Shown here: one piece after another, positions 44,527 to 54,506 of the stretch | Layout: each line of letters begins with the position of its first letter | Position numbering within the stretch: position 1 is the first letter of the stretch | Source: Triangularia verruculosa | Lineage: Eukaryota > Ascomycota > Sordariomycetes > Sordariales > Podosporaceae | Direction: 5' to 3' | Assembly (NCBI GenBank): GCA_033296885.1 | Contig: MU863973.1 | Span: 62,001-126,000, forward strand | DNA: 64,000 nt | Made by a program: the position numbers and the translations under genes | The notes under the pieces: model-generated | Told to the model about the DNA's origin: nothing | The model's database searches: none | Seen by the model: only the letters and a program-made list of their open reading frames with translations

Positions 44527-47349
44527 TGTTGATGCGTTGAGGTGAGAAGGGTAGGTATGGGGTTGGGGAAAGTGTGGGCTGAGCCGGATGGATGGCAGCT
44601 TAGTGGAAGCTTTTTGAAAATTTGGTGAATGTGGTGGTTGTCGTGATAATGCAACAGTCAAGAATACCTAGCTACACAAAGAACGACGGGAAGATGTGAT
44701 GTTGGGTTCGAGAATGGAAACTTTGGACAGAAAAGGGTTGAGTCTCGGGTAGGTACTTATACCATGAAGTGTAATGGCTGTGGAGCAAAGGGAATCCAAG
44801 TTGAGGTCAGGTGGACAACCAGGCGACCAGGGAAGGGATGACGGGGAACATATACGGACTTCAAGCAACGCAAGCTTAAGCTGTAGGTGTTCAGACATCC
44901 CTGCCGGCCCGACCTTTCACAAGTCGAGCCCCTGGCAGGACAAGGAAAGTCTGAGGCTCTAACAACACGCCATGAACCCAGGGGCCCTCTCGCTAAGAGC
45001 GTGGTCCTTGCCTAGCATCTTTGCCTCGCGTGGGGGCGCCAAAGAGTCGGGATGCCGAGCAAGCATGATGGATGTTCACTGCAGACAAGAAGCGGCTAGC
45101 CATGCGGAAGTGACACCGGTGCCGGATCATGGCTTGCGTGGCATGCACGCCGAAGATGCCGCGCCTGCCGAATGGCCAGTTTGCCCTACCCAGGAAATGT
45201 GCCTTGATGCATTCCAAGGCGGGCATCTGGAATTTCCTCCAGAGCCAGTCGTCGGGCAAAGCAACGGCAGCGGTGAGATATACCATATACCTACATGGGT
45301 GCTGGGCAACCTGGTCGAAATCTGGGCAACGGATGGGAAGCAAGATGATCTCGTGATGGCATGTCCGGTCAAACGAGAACACAAAGCAGTGGCCATGATC
45401 CCATCAAGTAATACAACCGTCACCGTTCCCATTCTATGTGTCAGTCGGGTTGGCTGGAAGGGTAGCACCTGCACGGCAAATTCAAGTTTGGGGACACAAA
45501 GTTCGGGGAAAAAATGCTCGTCTCCAAAACCACGGGAGTTGCAAAGTTGACCAGGCGATGAGGGGGGGACCCAAAACCCCAAAAAAGGTGTTGCAGTGTT
45601 GCAGTGGTGTGACCCCCAACATTCGGGCAAAGAGCTTGGCGCCCCTCTGTTCCCGACGTCAAGACCCATTGGCAGCATGGGGTCGTCAGGGGCAAAACCC
45701 CAAAATCCACAGGTCGTGACCTTTTTCTTTCCATCCACGCCACCCCTCAGGGGGAGGAGGGCATCGGCTTCCTACTGGTCAATGGAAGACACCCGGTTCT
45801 CGCTCGGTCAGAAAAGCCAACAATCTCGCTCGGTTTCGTCATCCAACGCCTGTTTTTTTCCTAGCTGCCGTTTTTCCCCCGTTTCTTTTGCCATCCAACA
45901 AGACGTCCTCAGGCCCCATGTCCGTCCTTCGCGCGCACCTTGTGCCACACCGCTTCCCCATGTCCTGATCGTGAATGAAAAAGCAAGGGCATACGGAGTA
46001 TTTCGGTCTGTTCTCGCCCGAGCATTCATCTACATACACTAATTCTTTGCTTCTTCGGTCTCCCCTGAGCCACTTTTGCTCTTCAAGATCCACCCCCACA
46101 CACACCCGCCTAAAATAGTAAACGCCGAAAACCATTGATCGATCTCCCTCCATCATCTCTCCTTGTCGCTCTCTTTCCCGATCCTCCAATTTATCGTCTC
46201 GCTTAGAAAACAAATAATTACAGACTATGTGGCAGCAGCGGTTCGACCACCATTGCTGCTTGCATCGAGCAGGTCTCACGTGAGGTCTTGCTTCCCCCTT
46301 GTCCTCCCCCGGTATCTCCACCGACGGCGCGAGCGTGGGGGTCTCCTCCCCCAGATTCTAACCTCTTGTGATTGCACGCTATTGGTTCCCAAGCAATGAC
46401 ACTGCTGCGCAGGGCACGGCCACTGACCCACTGACGGACTGGGGGCTTCTGGAATTCCCAACTGCTGTCTCACGCTTCCCATTGGCTGTTCTTGGGACCT
46501 TGTGATGTTGTTTTTCCCTGGATCGTCTTATCGCGCGAGATTGACAAACTGACCTCGTGACGGTGGTCTCTGTGCTCTGGTGCAACGGGGGAAGCGGCGC
46601 CGGCGGCTGATCGACCTGCTAAAACTTTGATCGAGACGCGTTCTCTAGTGCTGAACATCCTCATATCCGTCCATTCTATTACGAGTGTCGAGTCACCAAT
46701 GAGATGTGGTGAACGTAATTACACTTTTTGTTCAGCTTGTCAAGGTATAATGGTAAGGTCGGTAGGGAGCCTCAACTTCTCGACGTATCAAGATGGAAAA
46801 GAATTTGGGCCACTTCTCGGGGTGAACATTGCCCGGATCGTCCAGATAATTCCATCAAGAAGGGGCGCACTGGGTTCGATGCTATGCTACAGGGCTGAAC
46901 ATGATGAAACGAGATTCAGGATTGGCCAGGATACCGTCTTACAACGTCGCCAAAGAAAAGCACGTGAATCATTCACCGGTCTGCAGCCGTTTTTTTTCCC
47001 TTCCGAGTTCTTCAATCGGCCCCAGGAACAAGGCATGACCCCCACAGGAGGTCAGTGATCATCGGCGGTCACTTTGCTTCCAATCTGTGCAACACGGTGA
47101 GATTAATTGAAGTGTCAGGGTCACGGGCAACAGGTACCATTGCAATTCTATTGATACATGAATGACATGACAGCTACCTGTATGATATACCTATACACTG
47201 CACCGTACGACACTAGACGCCAGTCTCCCATCGCCAAAACTGACACCAGTAATGATTCGCATTCCGCCTCTTCCGCCACAGGGCTGTGTCGAAATGAACG
47301 CTTGACAGGGACGAGACATCAAAGCCGAATAAGGCGCTGGCCTCGCCCT
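44527..47349. other. 2.8-kb gene-poor region
   Basis: No supportable gene. Open frames at 44972-45550 (+), 45127-45738 (-), 45596-46042 (+), 45839-46321 (-) and 46627-47058 (+) overlap each other and show no domain, start context or intron structure. Confidence 0.5.
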
Positions 47350-47569
47350 GGGTGAAATCGTGTGTGGTCCCGATCCCCAATTGCCTCAGTCAAAATTGGC
47401 TCCAAGGCTTGAGTGCGTCGGGCTTCTGGCGGACGGTGGATACGACCTCCTTGACCCTCACCAACTCCCCTTCTTCCCCCCGGATTGGTGGCTTAGACCA
47501 TGTTCTCTTCCTCTTGGACTTCGAGGCCATCTTCTCCTACTTTGAGGTGCTCTTCGGGTTCAGACCCGT

Positions 47570-48095
47570 GGGGCATTCGCGGGAAAGATGGCCGACCTGG
47601 AGGCACCCGTCTCTTGTACTTTCACTGCCTTCGCTAGGCGTACCGGGCGTCGAACCTGGAGAATTGGCTGGCAGGAGGGTTGAACAGGGAGACGCCGATC
47701 AATGTCTACCATGCGGAGACACTGATTAATGTCTAACATGCGGAGACATTGATCAATGTCTAACATGCGGAGACACTCGTGGTAGTCCGACCTTCTCTTC
47801 CATGCAAAGCATAGAGATATGGAGCGATGTTCTCAGCCACAGAGAGAGGATGGTGGCAGAGTCTGGTAGTTGACCTGGCGCATGAACGCCGCCCTCTTCT
47901 TCTCGAATTCTTGGAACTGGGCTTGTTGCGGTCAAGAAAGCCTCCATCCTCTCGATATCTTCAGCCTCCTGGAAGGCTCTTGCCTACTTATCGGTGAGTG
48001 CCCCTATCTTTCTTTAATTCAATCTCTTTAGTCGAGAGACGCTTATCCTCCTTCTGCAGGGCCTGGTCTACCTACTTCAACATCATCTTCTTCTG
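47570..48095 (-). pseudogene. Degenerate retroelement gag/ORF1-like remnant
   Basis: Read on the minus strand, pieces of a coiled-coil protein occur in different frames: VDQALQKEDKRLSTKEIELK near 48070-48000, then FQEFEKKRAAFMRQVNYQT near 47920-47860, and finally a zinc-knuckle relic, CLQVGHLSRECP, at 47605-47570. In that relic Cys, His and Cys of the C-x2-C-x4-H-x4-C motif remain, but the first ligand is arginine. Stops and frame changes separate the pieces. A CCHC knuckle after a coiled coil is typical of gag proteins and of ORF1 of Tad-like LINEs; which class this was cannot be told. The relic may extend left to about 47350. Confidence 0.45.
47697..47777. repeat. 27-bp unit repeated three times
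   Basis: Units 47697-47723, 47724-47750 and 47751-47777, based on GATCAATGTCTAACATGCGG plus AGACACT, with one to three substitutions between units. 27 is a multiple of three, so it would expand a coding frame by nine codons per unit. It lies inside the retroelement remnant. Confidence 0.85.
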
Positions 48096-48267
48096 GAGGC
48101 GAGGTTGAAGCGGGTCAACCAGGCCTAACAGAAGAAGATAATACCGAAGCAGGTAGACCATGCCCTACAGAAGAAAGACAAGCGTCTCTCAAGTAAAGAG
48201 ACTGAATTAAAGAAAGAGAGGAGCACTCACCGATAAGTAGGCAAGAGCTTTCCAGGAGACTGAAGAT
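47957..48267. repeat. Inverted repeat, two 139-bp arms with a 33-bp spacer
   Basis: Arm 1 (47957-48095) and the reverse complement of arm 2 (48129-48267) align over 139 bp without a gap. By hand I count about 17 differences, roughly 14 of them transitions. Both arms encode the same gag-like peptide on opposite strands (arm 2 on + has QVDHALQKKDKRLSSKETEL). A transcript across the site would form a long hairpin. Confidence 0.88.
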
Positions 48268-48271
48268 TGTC

Positions 48272-48369
48272 GAGGTTGAAGCCCTCACCGTGTCAGATGA
48301 CTGCTTTGTGGAGGTGGAGACCGAAGCTGGCAAGAGAGTCACAGTGGACTGTTGCCTCGGAGTCGCTAA
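48272..48369 (+). pseudogene. 98-bp copy of exon 2 of the downstream Rossmann-fold gene
   Basis: Matches 50647-50744 in the same orientation over 98 bp without gaps and with about nine differences, mostly transitions; one uninterrupted identical block of about 46 bp covers TTTGTGGAGGTGGAGACCGA and onward. It begins five bases after arm 2 of the inverted repeat and stops abruptly at both ends. It is an isolated fragment without start, stop or splice sites, hence not a functional gene. Confidence 0.9.
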
Positions 48370-50273
48370 TCATCGCCTAGATGATGAATCAGCCTTCTGT
48401 GTTTCATGGTACCTACTGAAGTTTACATACCTGCTAGGGACCTGTGGACGGCCACACTAACCCGTAGGCGTGTGATGCTCGAAATAGTCAGAACGGACCA
48501 ATCGAGGCCAGCACAGTAGTTGCGAATGTGCAGTGCCTGGGAGACACCCATAAAAGCATATGAACCGGCAGAAAAGGTGGTGGTTGGATCAGCCTTGATA
48601 GTCGTCGCTGTGCTGGAAGCTGGGATCAAGCGCTGGTCTGTTGATTAGCGTGCTGCGAAGACAGGTGGGTTGGATGATAATCAGAACAAGGTCGAAATGG
48701 AAGGAAGTTCTCACCTAGAGTTTGGAGTCGCTGAATATGACTGAGCTGGTCTTGAGGGGAGGCAATGACAAGCCAGGGGTAGATTTGTTGCGTGAGTAGG
48801 TGTGTACGGTAGACAAGTTGGATAATTTTCCTTGCTGGACACTGGAAAAGAAGAGAGTAGAGAGAGAAAAGAGGTTGGGAACGGCAATGTTTGGCAAGGA
48901 AGAGTAAGGTACCTACCTATGCAAGGTTTTCTCTGTTGCCCCGTCTATGACACAGAGCGGAGCCTAGACCTCGCTGCCCCTCGCACTAGAGTTTACACTG
49001 AGGAAGGAGGCCGCATCATTAACAGCCTCAGCCGCTGCCCTTCCCGATAGTTCTTGCCAGTCCTCTCCTCAACAGATCTCAAGAAGCCCCGTAATCAGGT
49101 CACACAGCTGGATAAACTTCCATGGGGCTCCGTCATGTTCCGGCAGTCATGACTGAGCCAGATTGTTGGGTTACCAAGCTAGGCAGGAAACGCTTCAAGT
49201 GGAGCAGAAGATTGTAGAAGGTCCCGTTCTGCCTACCTGATCTTAATCCAGCAAAGCCAGTTGTTTGTCTCACAGGCTGGTGCTATCAGACACGTGACCA
49301 CGAGGTAACCGCCATTGTTATTCCATCCCGAAGATGTCCCTTCCTCGCGAAAGCATTGTCCAAAGGTCCATTGTGTTATCAGACTGGGAGCGGAGCCTTT
49401 CAATACGGCTGAGGAGGATCCGGATGGTTCCATTTCGTGAGGGAAGTGACACTCCACGGTCCGACTTTAGCCATCCATGCCACCGAGCTTGGAAGGCCAG
49501 GCACCAATGATGAAGAGCGGAATCAAGCTCGGTCGGTTCCTTCCATTTCCAATCCCCAGGGGCAGCTCACAGCATCGGTGACCTCATGGAGCTTGGATGC
49601 AATAGACTGGGAACCTGAACAGTGCGCGACAGTGCCCGACGTTAGATCTTTCAACCTGGAATCTGATCAGAGACGGTTCGACACCTTTGCAATTATGTGA
49701 TAGCACTATGTGGAAACCACATACATTATGACCTGTATCCTCCGCCAGTATGAAAGGACTTAGGTATGAAAGATAGGTAGGTATGATAAATGAAAGTTGA
49801 ATTCAATTCCAAAAAGAGTCACTGCTTCCCTTGTTCTTTGTGGAGGTTGTGCTCAGACTTGACACAGTGTGTGAATCCTCTTATAGATTTAAACTTCTTA
49901 CATTCCAAATCACAAACATAACATTCTCACCGAAGAACCTTTCGATCGGGACAACAATAGCTTCCTTTTGTTTCAATAATCACTAGGTTTACCACCTAAA
50001 CCTATAAGTTTTCAAATCTTTCATCACGGTTGTTGTGAGTTCAAGAGTATGAACAGGGATAAGCAAGAGGGCCTGATAAGAGAAGAACATGGCAGTTGGG
50101 AAGGTGCAAAGGAAAGAGCAACGACTCAGAAGAAATACAACAGCAGCAAGAGCAATATGTAGAGCTCGATGCCTTAGAATGACCGAGTGCCTTTGACATG
50201 AATCGAATCTTTGTTCTTCTCCCTACAACGACGAAAGAACAAGGTTCTTTATCAGCAGCAGCAGCAAGCAAAA
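48370..50273. other. Intergenic, possible gene debris
   Basis: On the minus strand, 48900-48430 reads like a fungal leader plus a short exon (a GTGAGA donor at about 48715 and a TTCGCAG acceptor near 48660, then a peptide with TTTFSAGSYAFMGVSQALHI), but no start codon or downstream exons could be joined, so it may be a remnant cut off by the duplication. The remainder shows no gene. AGGTAGGTA motifs are present at 48907-48920 and 49758-49784. Confidence 0.35.
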
Positions 50274-51408
50274 ATGAAGACCATCATCGTCAACTCAACC
50301 GGTCTGGTGGGAGACACCATCGCCTTCCAGTGCCTCGCAAATAGAGACATCCAAGATGTCTACATCCTGTCGGCAGCGATGCCACAGGCATACGCAACGA
50401 AAGCAAGGCACCTGGCCCACCAGGACTTCATGTCGTACGAGCCGGAGCTGATTGAGAAGCTCGCGGGTGCCCAGGGCTGCATTTGGTAAAATAGCTTGGC
50501 GTTTATATCTACATATCGTCGGACCCGCCATTAACAATCTGAACAGGGCTCTGCCGCCGAAATCCTGCGTCGGGGGGCGTTTGCGGTCTTCCGAGCGTCG
50601 TCGGTCCATTTCCGACGACTGGTTCAACTGGGACTCTCTTGCCAGTGAGGTTGAAGCCCTTGCCGTGTCAGATGATTACTTTGTGGAGGTGGAGACCGAA
50701 GCTGGCAAGAGAGTCACAGTGGACTACAGTCTCGGAGCCGCTAAGGCGTTCCTCGACCAGGTGATCCGACACCTGCCCCCTGCCAGCGAGCGGCCATTCC
50801 GGTTTGCTTTTGTGAGCTGGACGGCGACTTCTTTGGACGAGGATGAGGTGGAAGAGGAGATGGAGCTGTTGAGGGAGCGTCTCGGGGTAAGTCGTATTTC
50901 TTTTCAGACCAGTAACTCAACATATGACATCGCGTTTTCACTTTAGTCCTGGATGACACCAAAGGCATGGCATGATCAGTGGAAAATAACAAAGAATGTG
51001 GGGGTTGCTACTTGGATATTATCGATTCCACCTTTAAAGTTTAAAATGGCATTTTTGGTCGTGGTTGTTCAGGTGTATGTTGGTTCAAATCATACCTGGT
51101 AAGGTAGCTACCTAGACAAAGCGGCGGGCGGCTAGCAAGTTTAGTTCATAGTTCATCTTACTTTGCTTTTCAATTTAATGTCTTTACCTTCATCATCTAC
51201 CGTGCTTTCCTTTGCATTCTCCTCACCGTCAACTCTCCGCTGACCATATTTTGACCTGCAGAATAACGTCGAAGTCACCATCGTTCCTGTCGGCAAGTTC
51301 TCCCCGGCTCACCCGGAGACGGAGGCCAACCCGTCCTTGAGCGAGGCAATTCTCGCCGGCAAGCTCGCAGACGCGGTGATCGAGAGTTTTCTCGACACCA
51401 AACTATGA
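50274..51408 (+). CDS. NAD(P)-binding Rossmann-fold protein (epimerase-like)
   Basis: Exons 50274-50485, 50547-50886 and 51262-51408 give 232 residues; phases match. The N-terminus MKTIIVNSTGLVGDTIAFQC has the beta-alpha-beta TG-x-x-G loop of the atypical SDR/epimerase-like family. GAQGCIWALPPKS follows at the first splice, then VDYSLGAAKAFLDQVIRHLP and FRFAFVSWTATS, which occupy the places of the catalytic helix and next strand in NAD(P)-dependent epimerase-like proteins; the standard YxxxK is not obvious. The last exon reads NNVEVTIVPVGKFSPAHPET ... VIESFLDTKL. The second intron is unusually long (375 nt) and might hide another exon. An exon-2 fragment is duplicated at 48272-48369. Substrate unknown. 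Confidence 0.72.
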
Positions 51409-53774
51409 GGTAGGTCACATACCTACCATACCATTCAGCCGCTGCGGCATCAGTGGTTTATCGGGAACGCAACCGAAGCACGTCGTCGATCACTTGTCAT
51501 TTTGAGCTTGCCCGGTAACTAACAGCTTTATATGGCAGTACAAGTATGGCCGAGACATTGACTCGGCTGGTTATCCGCGGGGAGGCTGGCTGCATGATGT
51601 GCCACAGCTGATGGGAAGCCGGGCGGAAAGGTCCGACATCCAAGTCTTTGGGACCCGGCCGCATGCAGCTATTCTTTGCAGATCAACTTCTTTCGAAACC
51701 GGCCAAACGATGTTGAACTGTTGCTCCTCTCGTTCGTCTTCTTCTCAGCAGTTGAAACCCACCACCAGCACTTGGCATTCAGCTTGATTTCGGGGATCAT
51801 TTACAGCATCGCCGAGCAACCACCAAGCCTAATCACTTGATGAAACCTTGTTTGTGATCTGGGGAAGTTGATTACCTTATCAATCCGCTCCGGGTTCATT
51901 TTGAAATCGTTGGTGCCACGGTACCTATTTCTATAGCTATGCCAGGTGGTGAGCTACGAAATACCTCTCAACGGAACCCCCCAAGGTGGTGAACTGTTAT
52001 ACGGAATACGTTGCAGACCAACGTGGTACATAGCTAGGCACTAAACTCATTGAGGTACCTTATGTCTATTAAGGATTGTGCGGTGTATAGTATGTACCTA
52101 TATTGGTGGCTGATAAAGTCAGTGCGGGATCCCGATCCCCAGAGTCGGTTTTGGCTGCACCAAAGCGTCCCAGGAATCGGGCTGTTGGGTTCGATTCGGA
52201 GATTTTCAGACTTTAATTCCCAGTACCTCGGGCTTGGGGAAATGATGCGAGACACTCTCCATCCGCATCATTTAGAGCTCATGACTACGCATACGCAATA
52301 TAGGTAGCTTGTTGCTGCTTTCAAGATGAGATCGGGCCCAGTCTGTTGGGTCACCAGTGAGAAAAAGGAGAGGAGGATCTGCAATCCCCGATAACCTTCG
52401 GAAAGGGGCCAGTGGACAGTGCCTCTTCCCAGCGTCTCAGCTCTGACAGGGTGTCGGGCTGTTGAGGGACTAACCGAACCCATCGACTTCTCGGGCCGAC
52501 AGGCCGTATCGCAGCCATCTTGTTGGCTCGATTCAGCTGGGCCACGGCAGAAGCGAGCTGAATTCAGGAGAAAGAGGCGCGTTTCTTGCTATGAACCGCA
52601 TCTCTTGTCAGATTATCGGTCCCAAGCACATGTTTTGGCGCCTGCTGCTTTGGGACGAACGCACAAGCACACTGTGACATGTTTTTCATGCTGGGGTATT
52701 TCTTACCTTCCCTGTCCAGCATTAGTTCCTCACTGTTGGCTCCAGGGCCAATCGCGAATGCTGGAAGAGTCTTCCGGCAGCACTTGGTGAAGCCCAACAG
52801 GGGGACTCGGTCCAAACTGTCGGGACCATCAATGCTGAGGGGACCCAGTTTGACCCATTGTTGCGCAGTCCCCTCTGGCCAAGCTCAGCTCAGGATCTTG
52901 TGAATATGCCAAGCATCGCCCGCTGCTAAGAGATGGTCTGGCGGCTCGGCTAGGGCTGGAACCATGAGATGTCCTGTTTTAATCTCATGAGTTGCCGCCG
53001 GCAACTCCTTCAGACATCATCTCTGTATGCTTTTCCAATAGATATGTCGTCCCTGTCGTCTCACCGTCCGAGGTGGCTTGTCGTTTACCCAATTTTGCGC
53101 GCAACGCACCCTGCAGATCCCCCAAGTGTACTGTACGTGCACCCGAGTTTCCATCTCTCACCTGCCTACTGGGTGCCCGGGCAGATGCCCGCCTCCAATT
53201 TCTCGTTCAGGAGACTTACCGAGTGTGTGGTCTCACTCTGTCACTCTGGCTTCCTGTCTCATTGTCTCACTGTCTCACCGAGGGACAAGATCCAGTGACC
53301 AGAGTGGTCGCGCAATGCACAAGCACACGGTCAACGCTTGGACCCCCAACTTCGATCGCATCTGGAGTGTGAGGTGGCCTGGACTTGCAAAAAGAACCCC
53401 AGCCTTGGCACCCCTGCCTTGGGGTACCTGTCCCAGCGTCCCCTCGTACATCTCGGCACGTTGGGATCTCACCCAGGGACCAACCAACAGACAGGAGGGG
53501 ACTTGGGATGTCTGTCTGTCATCCCGTGTGCATGTCTCGGAGACACTACTCCTGATAAGAGGCACCGTCCCGTCATTCTTTCCTTTTGTTTCACACAGCT
53601 TTGACTTCAAGACTCGAGTGTCAAACATCGCCGACCTGGCTTCTAGGCTGCATACGGCTACCTGTCGCTCCTTCCTGTGTTCACTGCCTTCCTACATGGC
53701 ACCATCCCGTCCTTAGACGGTAACTTGTCGGCCATAAAGCCACCAGATTCCCTCCCCTCTTTTCCCATCCGGTC
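51409..53774. other. 2.4-kb gene-poor region
   Basis: No supportable gene. Open frames in 52419-53716 overlap in several frames and lack domains. An open stretch near 51541-51785 (+) after a GGCAG acceptor-like site could be an alternative 3' exon of the Rossmann-fold gene, but that gene already ends at 51408. Confidence 0.45.
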
Positions 53775-54506
53775 ATGGCCAGTACGACGATGCCCGCTAT
53801 CGAGATCACATCACCTCTGGACGACGAAGCTCTCATCGCAAGTCATTTACCATACCAGCCATTCACCATGCAACCCCTCGAGTGGCATTACGTCCCCGCC
53901 GACGAGCACAACCAAGGCAGCAGCAGCCTCATCGTCGCCATCTGGCCTACGGATACGTCCTACGAAGGCCTTCAAACAATATGCCCTCCCAACACAGTCC
54001 CCTCAGCGGGCCGTTCCGGCCGCAGCCGACAGCTCCAAGCGTCCCAAGTCATGACAACACCCCTTATCCACGTCCCGCACTGCTTCCTCAACGTCACCAG
54101 TTACACTCCCGACAACCGTCACACGCCTGGCCTCGTCGAGCGAGTCGGCCTGCCACGGGCTCTGGTTGAGGGTTTCCTTTCCAGCATGCGGCTCCCCTCC
54201 TCCACAGCCAACATCGTTGGTCTCCACGCCGGCGCCGAGGTGGACCTCTCGACAGGCGTCGTCCCCCACATCGACGATCAAGACGAATGGGTCTTTAGCC
54301 GCTGTCTACTGGCGGACTTCACCGGCTTTGGCGAGGAGGCAGCCGCTACCTTGTCCCGCCAAGGACGGTTGTGCTGTTGGATCAGCGTTGTGCTGGATGC
54401 TAGCTCAGGGACATGGGACATCAACTTTGTGGTTCACAGGGTGGGGGTCTGCGCCCGCAATCCGAGCTTGAGTAAGACGGGGGCTTGCGTGAGAAGTGTT
54501 GACTGA
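53775..54506 (+). CDS. Unassigned 243-residue protein
   Basis: One open frame from the ATG at 53775 (context TCATGGCC). Composition is protein-like and soluble, with no signal peptide or membrane helix: MASTTMPAIEITSPLDDEAL at the start; a middle part with PLIHVPHCFLNVTSYTPDNR; and a C-terminal part with DEWVFSRCLLADFTGFGEEA and LCCWISVVLDASSGTWDINF that looks like alternating beta strands. No family recognised. A GTAAGA near 54472 may be a donor for a further 3' exon, so the C-terminus is uncertain. Neighbours give no hint of function. Confidence 0.5.
   Translation: MASTTMPAIEITSPLDDEALIASHLPYQPFTMQPLEWHYVPADEHNQGSSSLIVAIWPTDTSYEGLQTICPPNTVPSAGRSGRSRQLQASQVMTTPLIHVPHCFLNVTSYTPDNRHTPGLVERVGLPRALVEGFLSSMRLPSSTANIVGLHAGAEVDLSTGVVPHIDDQDEWVFSRCLLADFTGFGEEAAATLSRQGRLCCWISVVLDASSGTWDINFVVHRVGVCARNPSLSKTGACVRSVD

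Noticed and set aside
47957..48267. Inverted repeat as a transposon with terminal inverted repeats
   Set aside because: The spacer is only 33 bp and the arms carry gag-like coding fragments, so this is an inverted duplication rather than a MITE or DNA transposon.
48423..48897. Possible spliced minus-strand gene
   Set aside because: Leader-like sequence and one protein-like exon were seen, but no start codon or downstream exons could be joined; kept only as possible debris.
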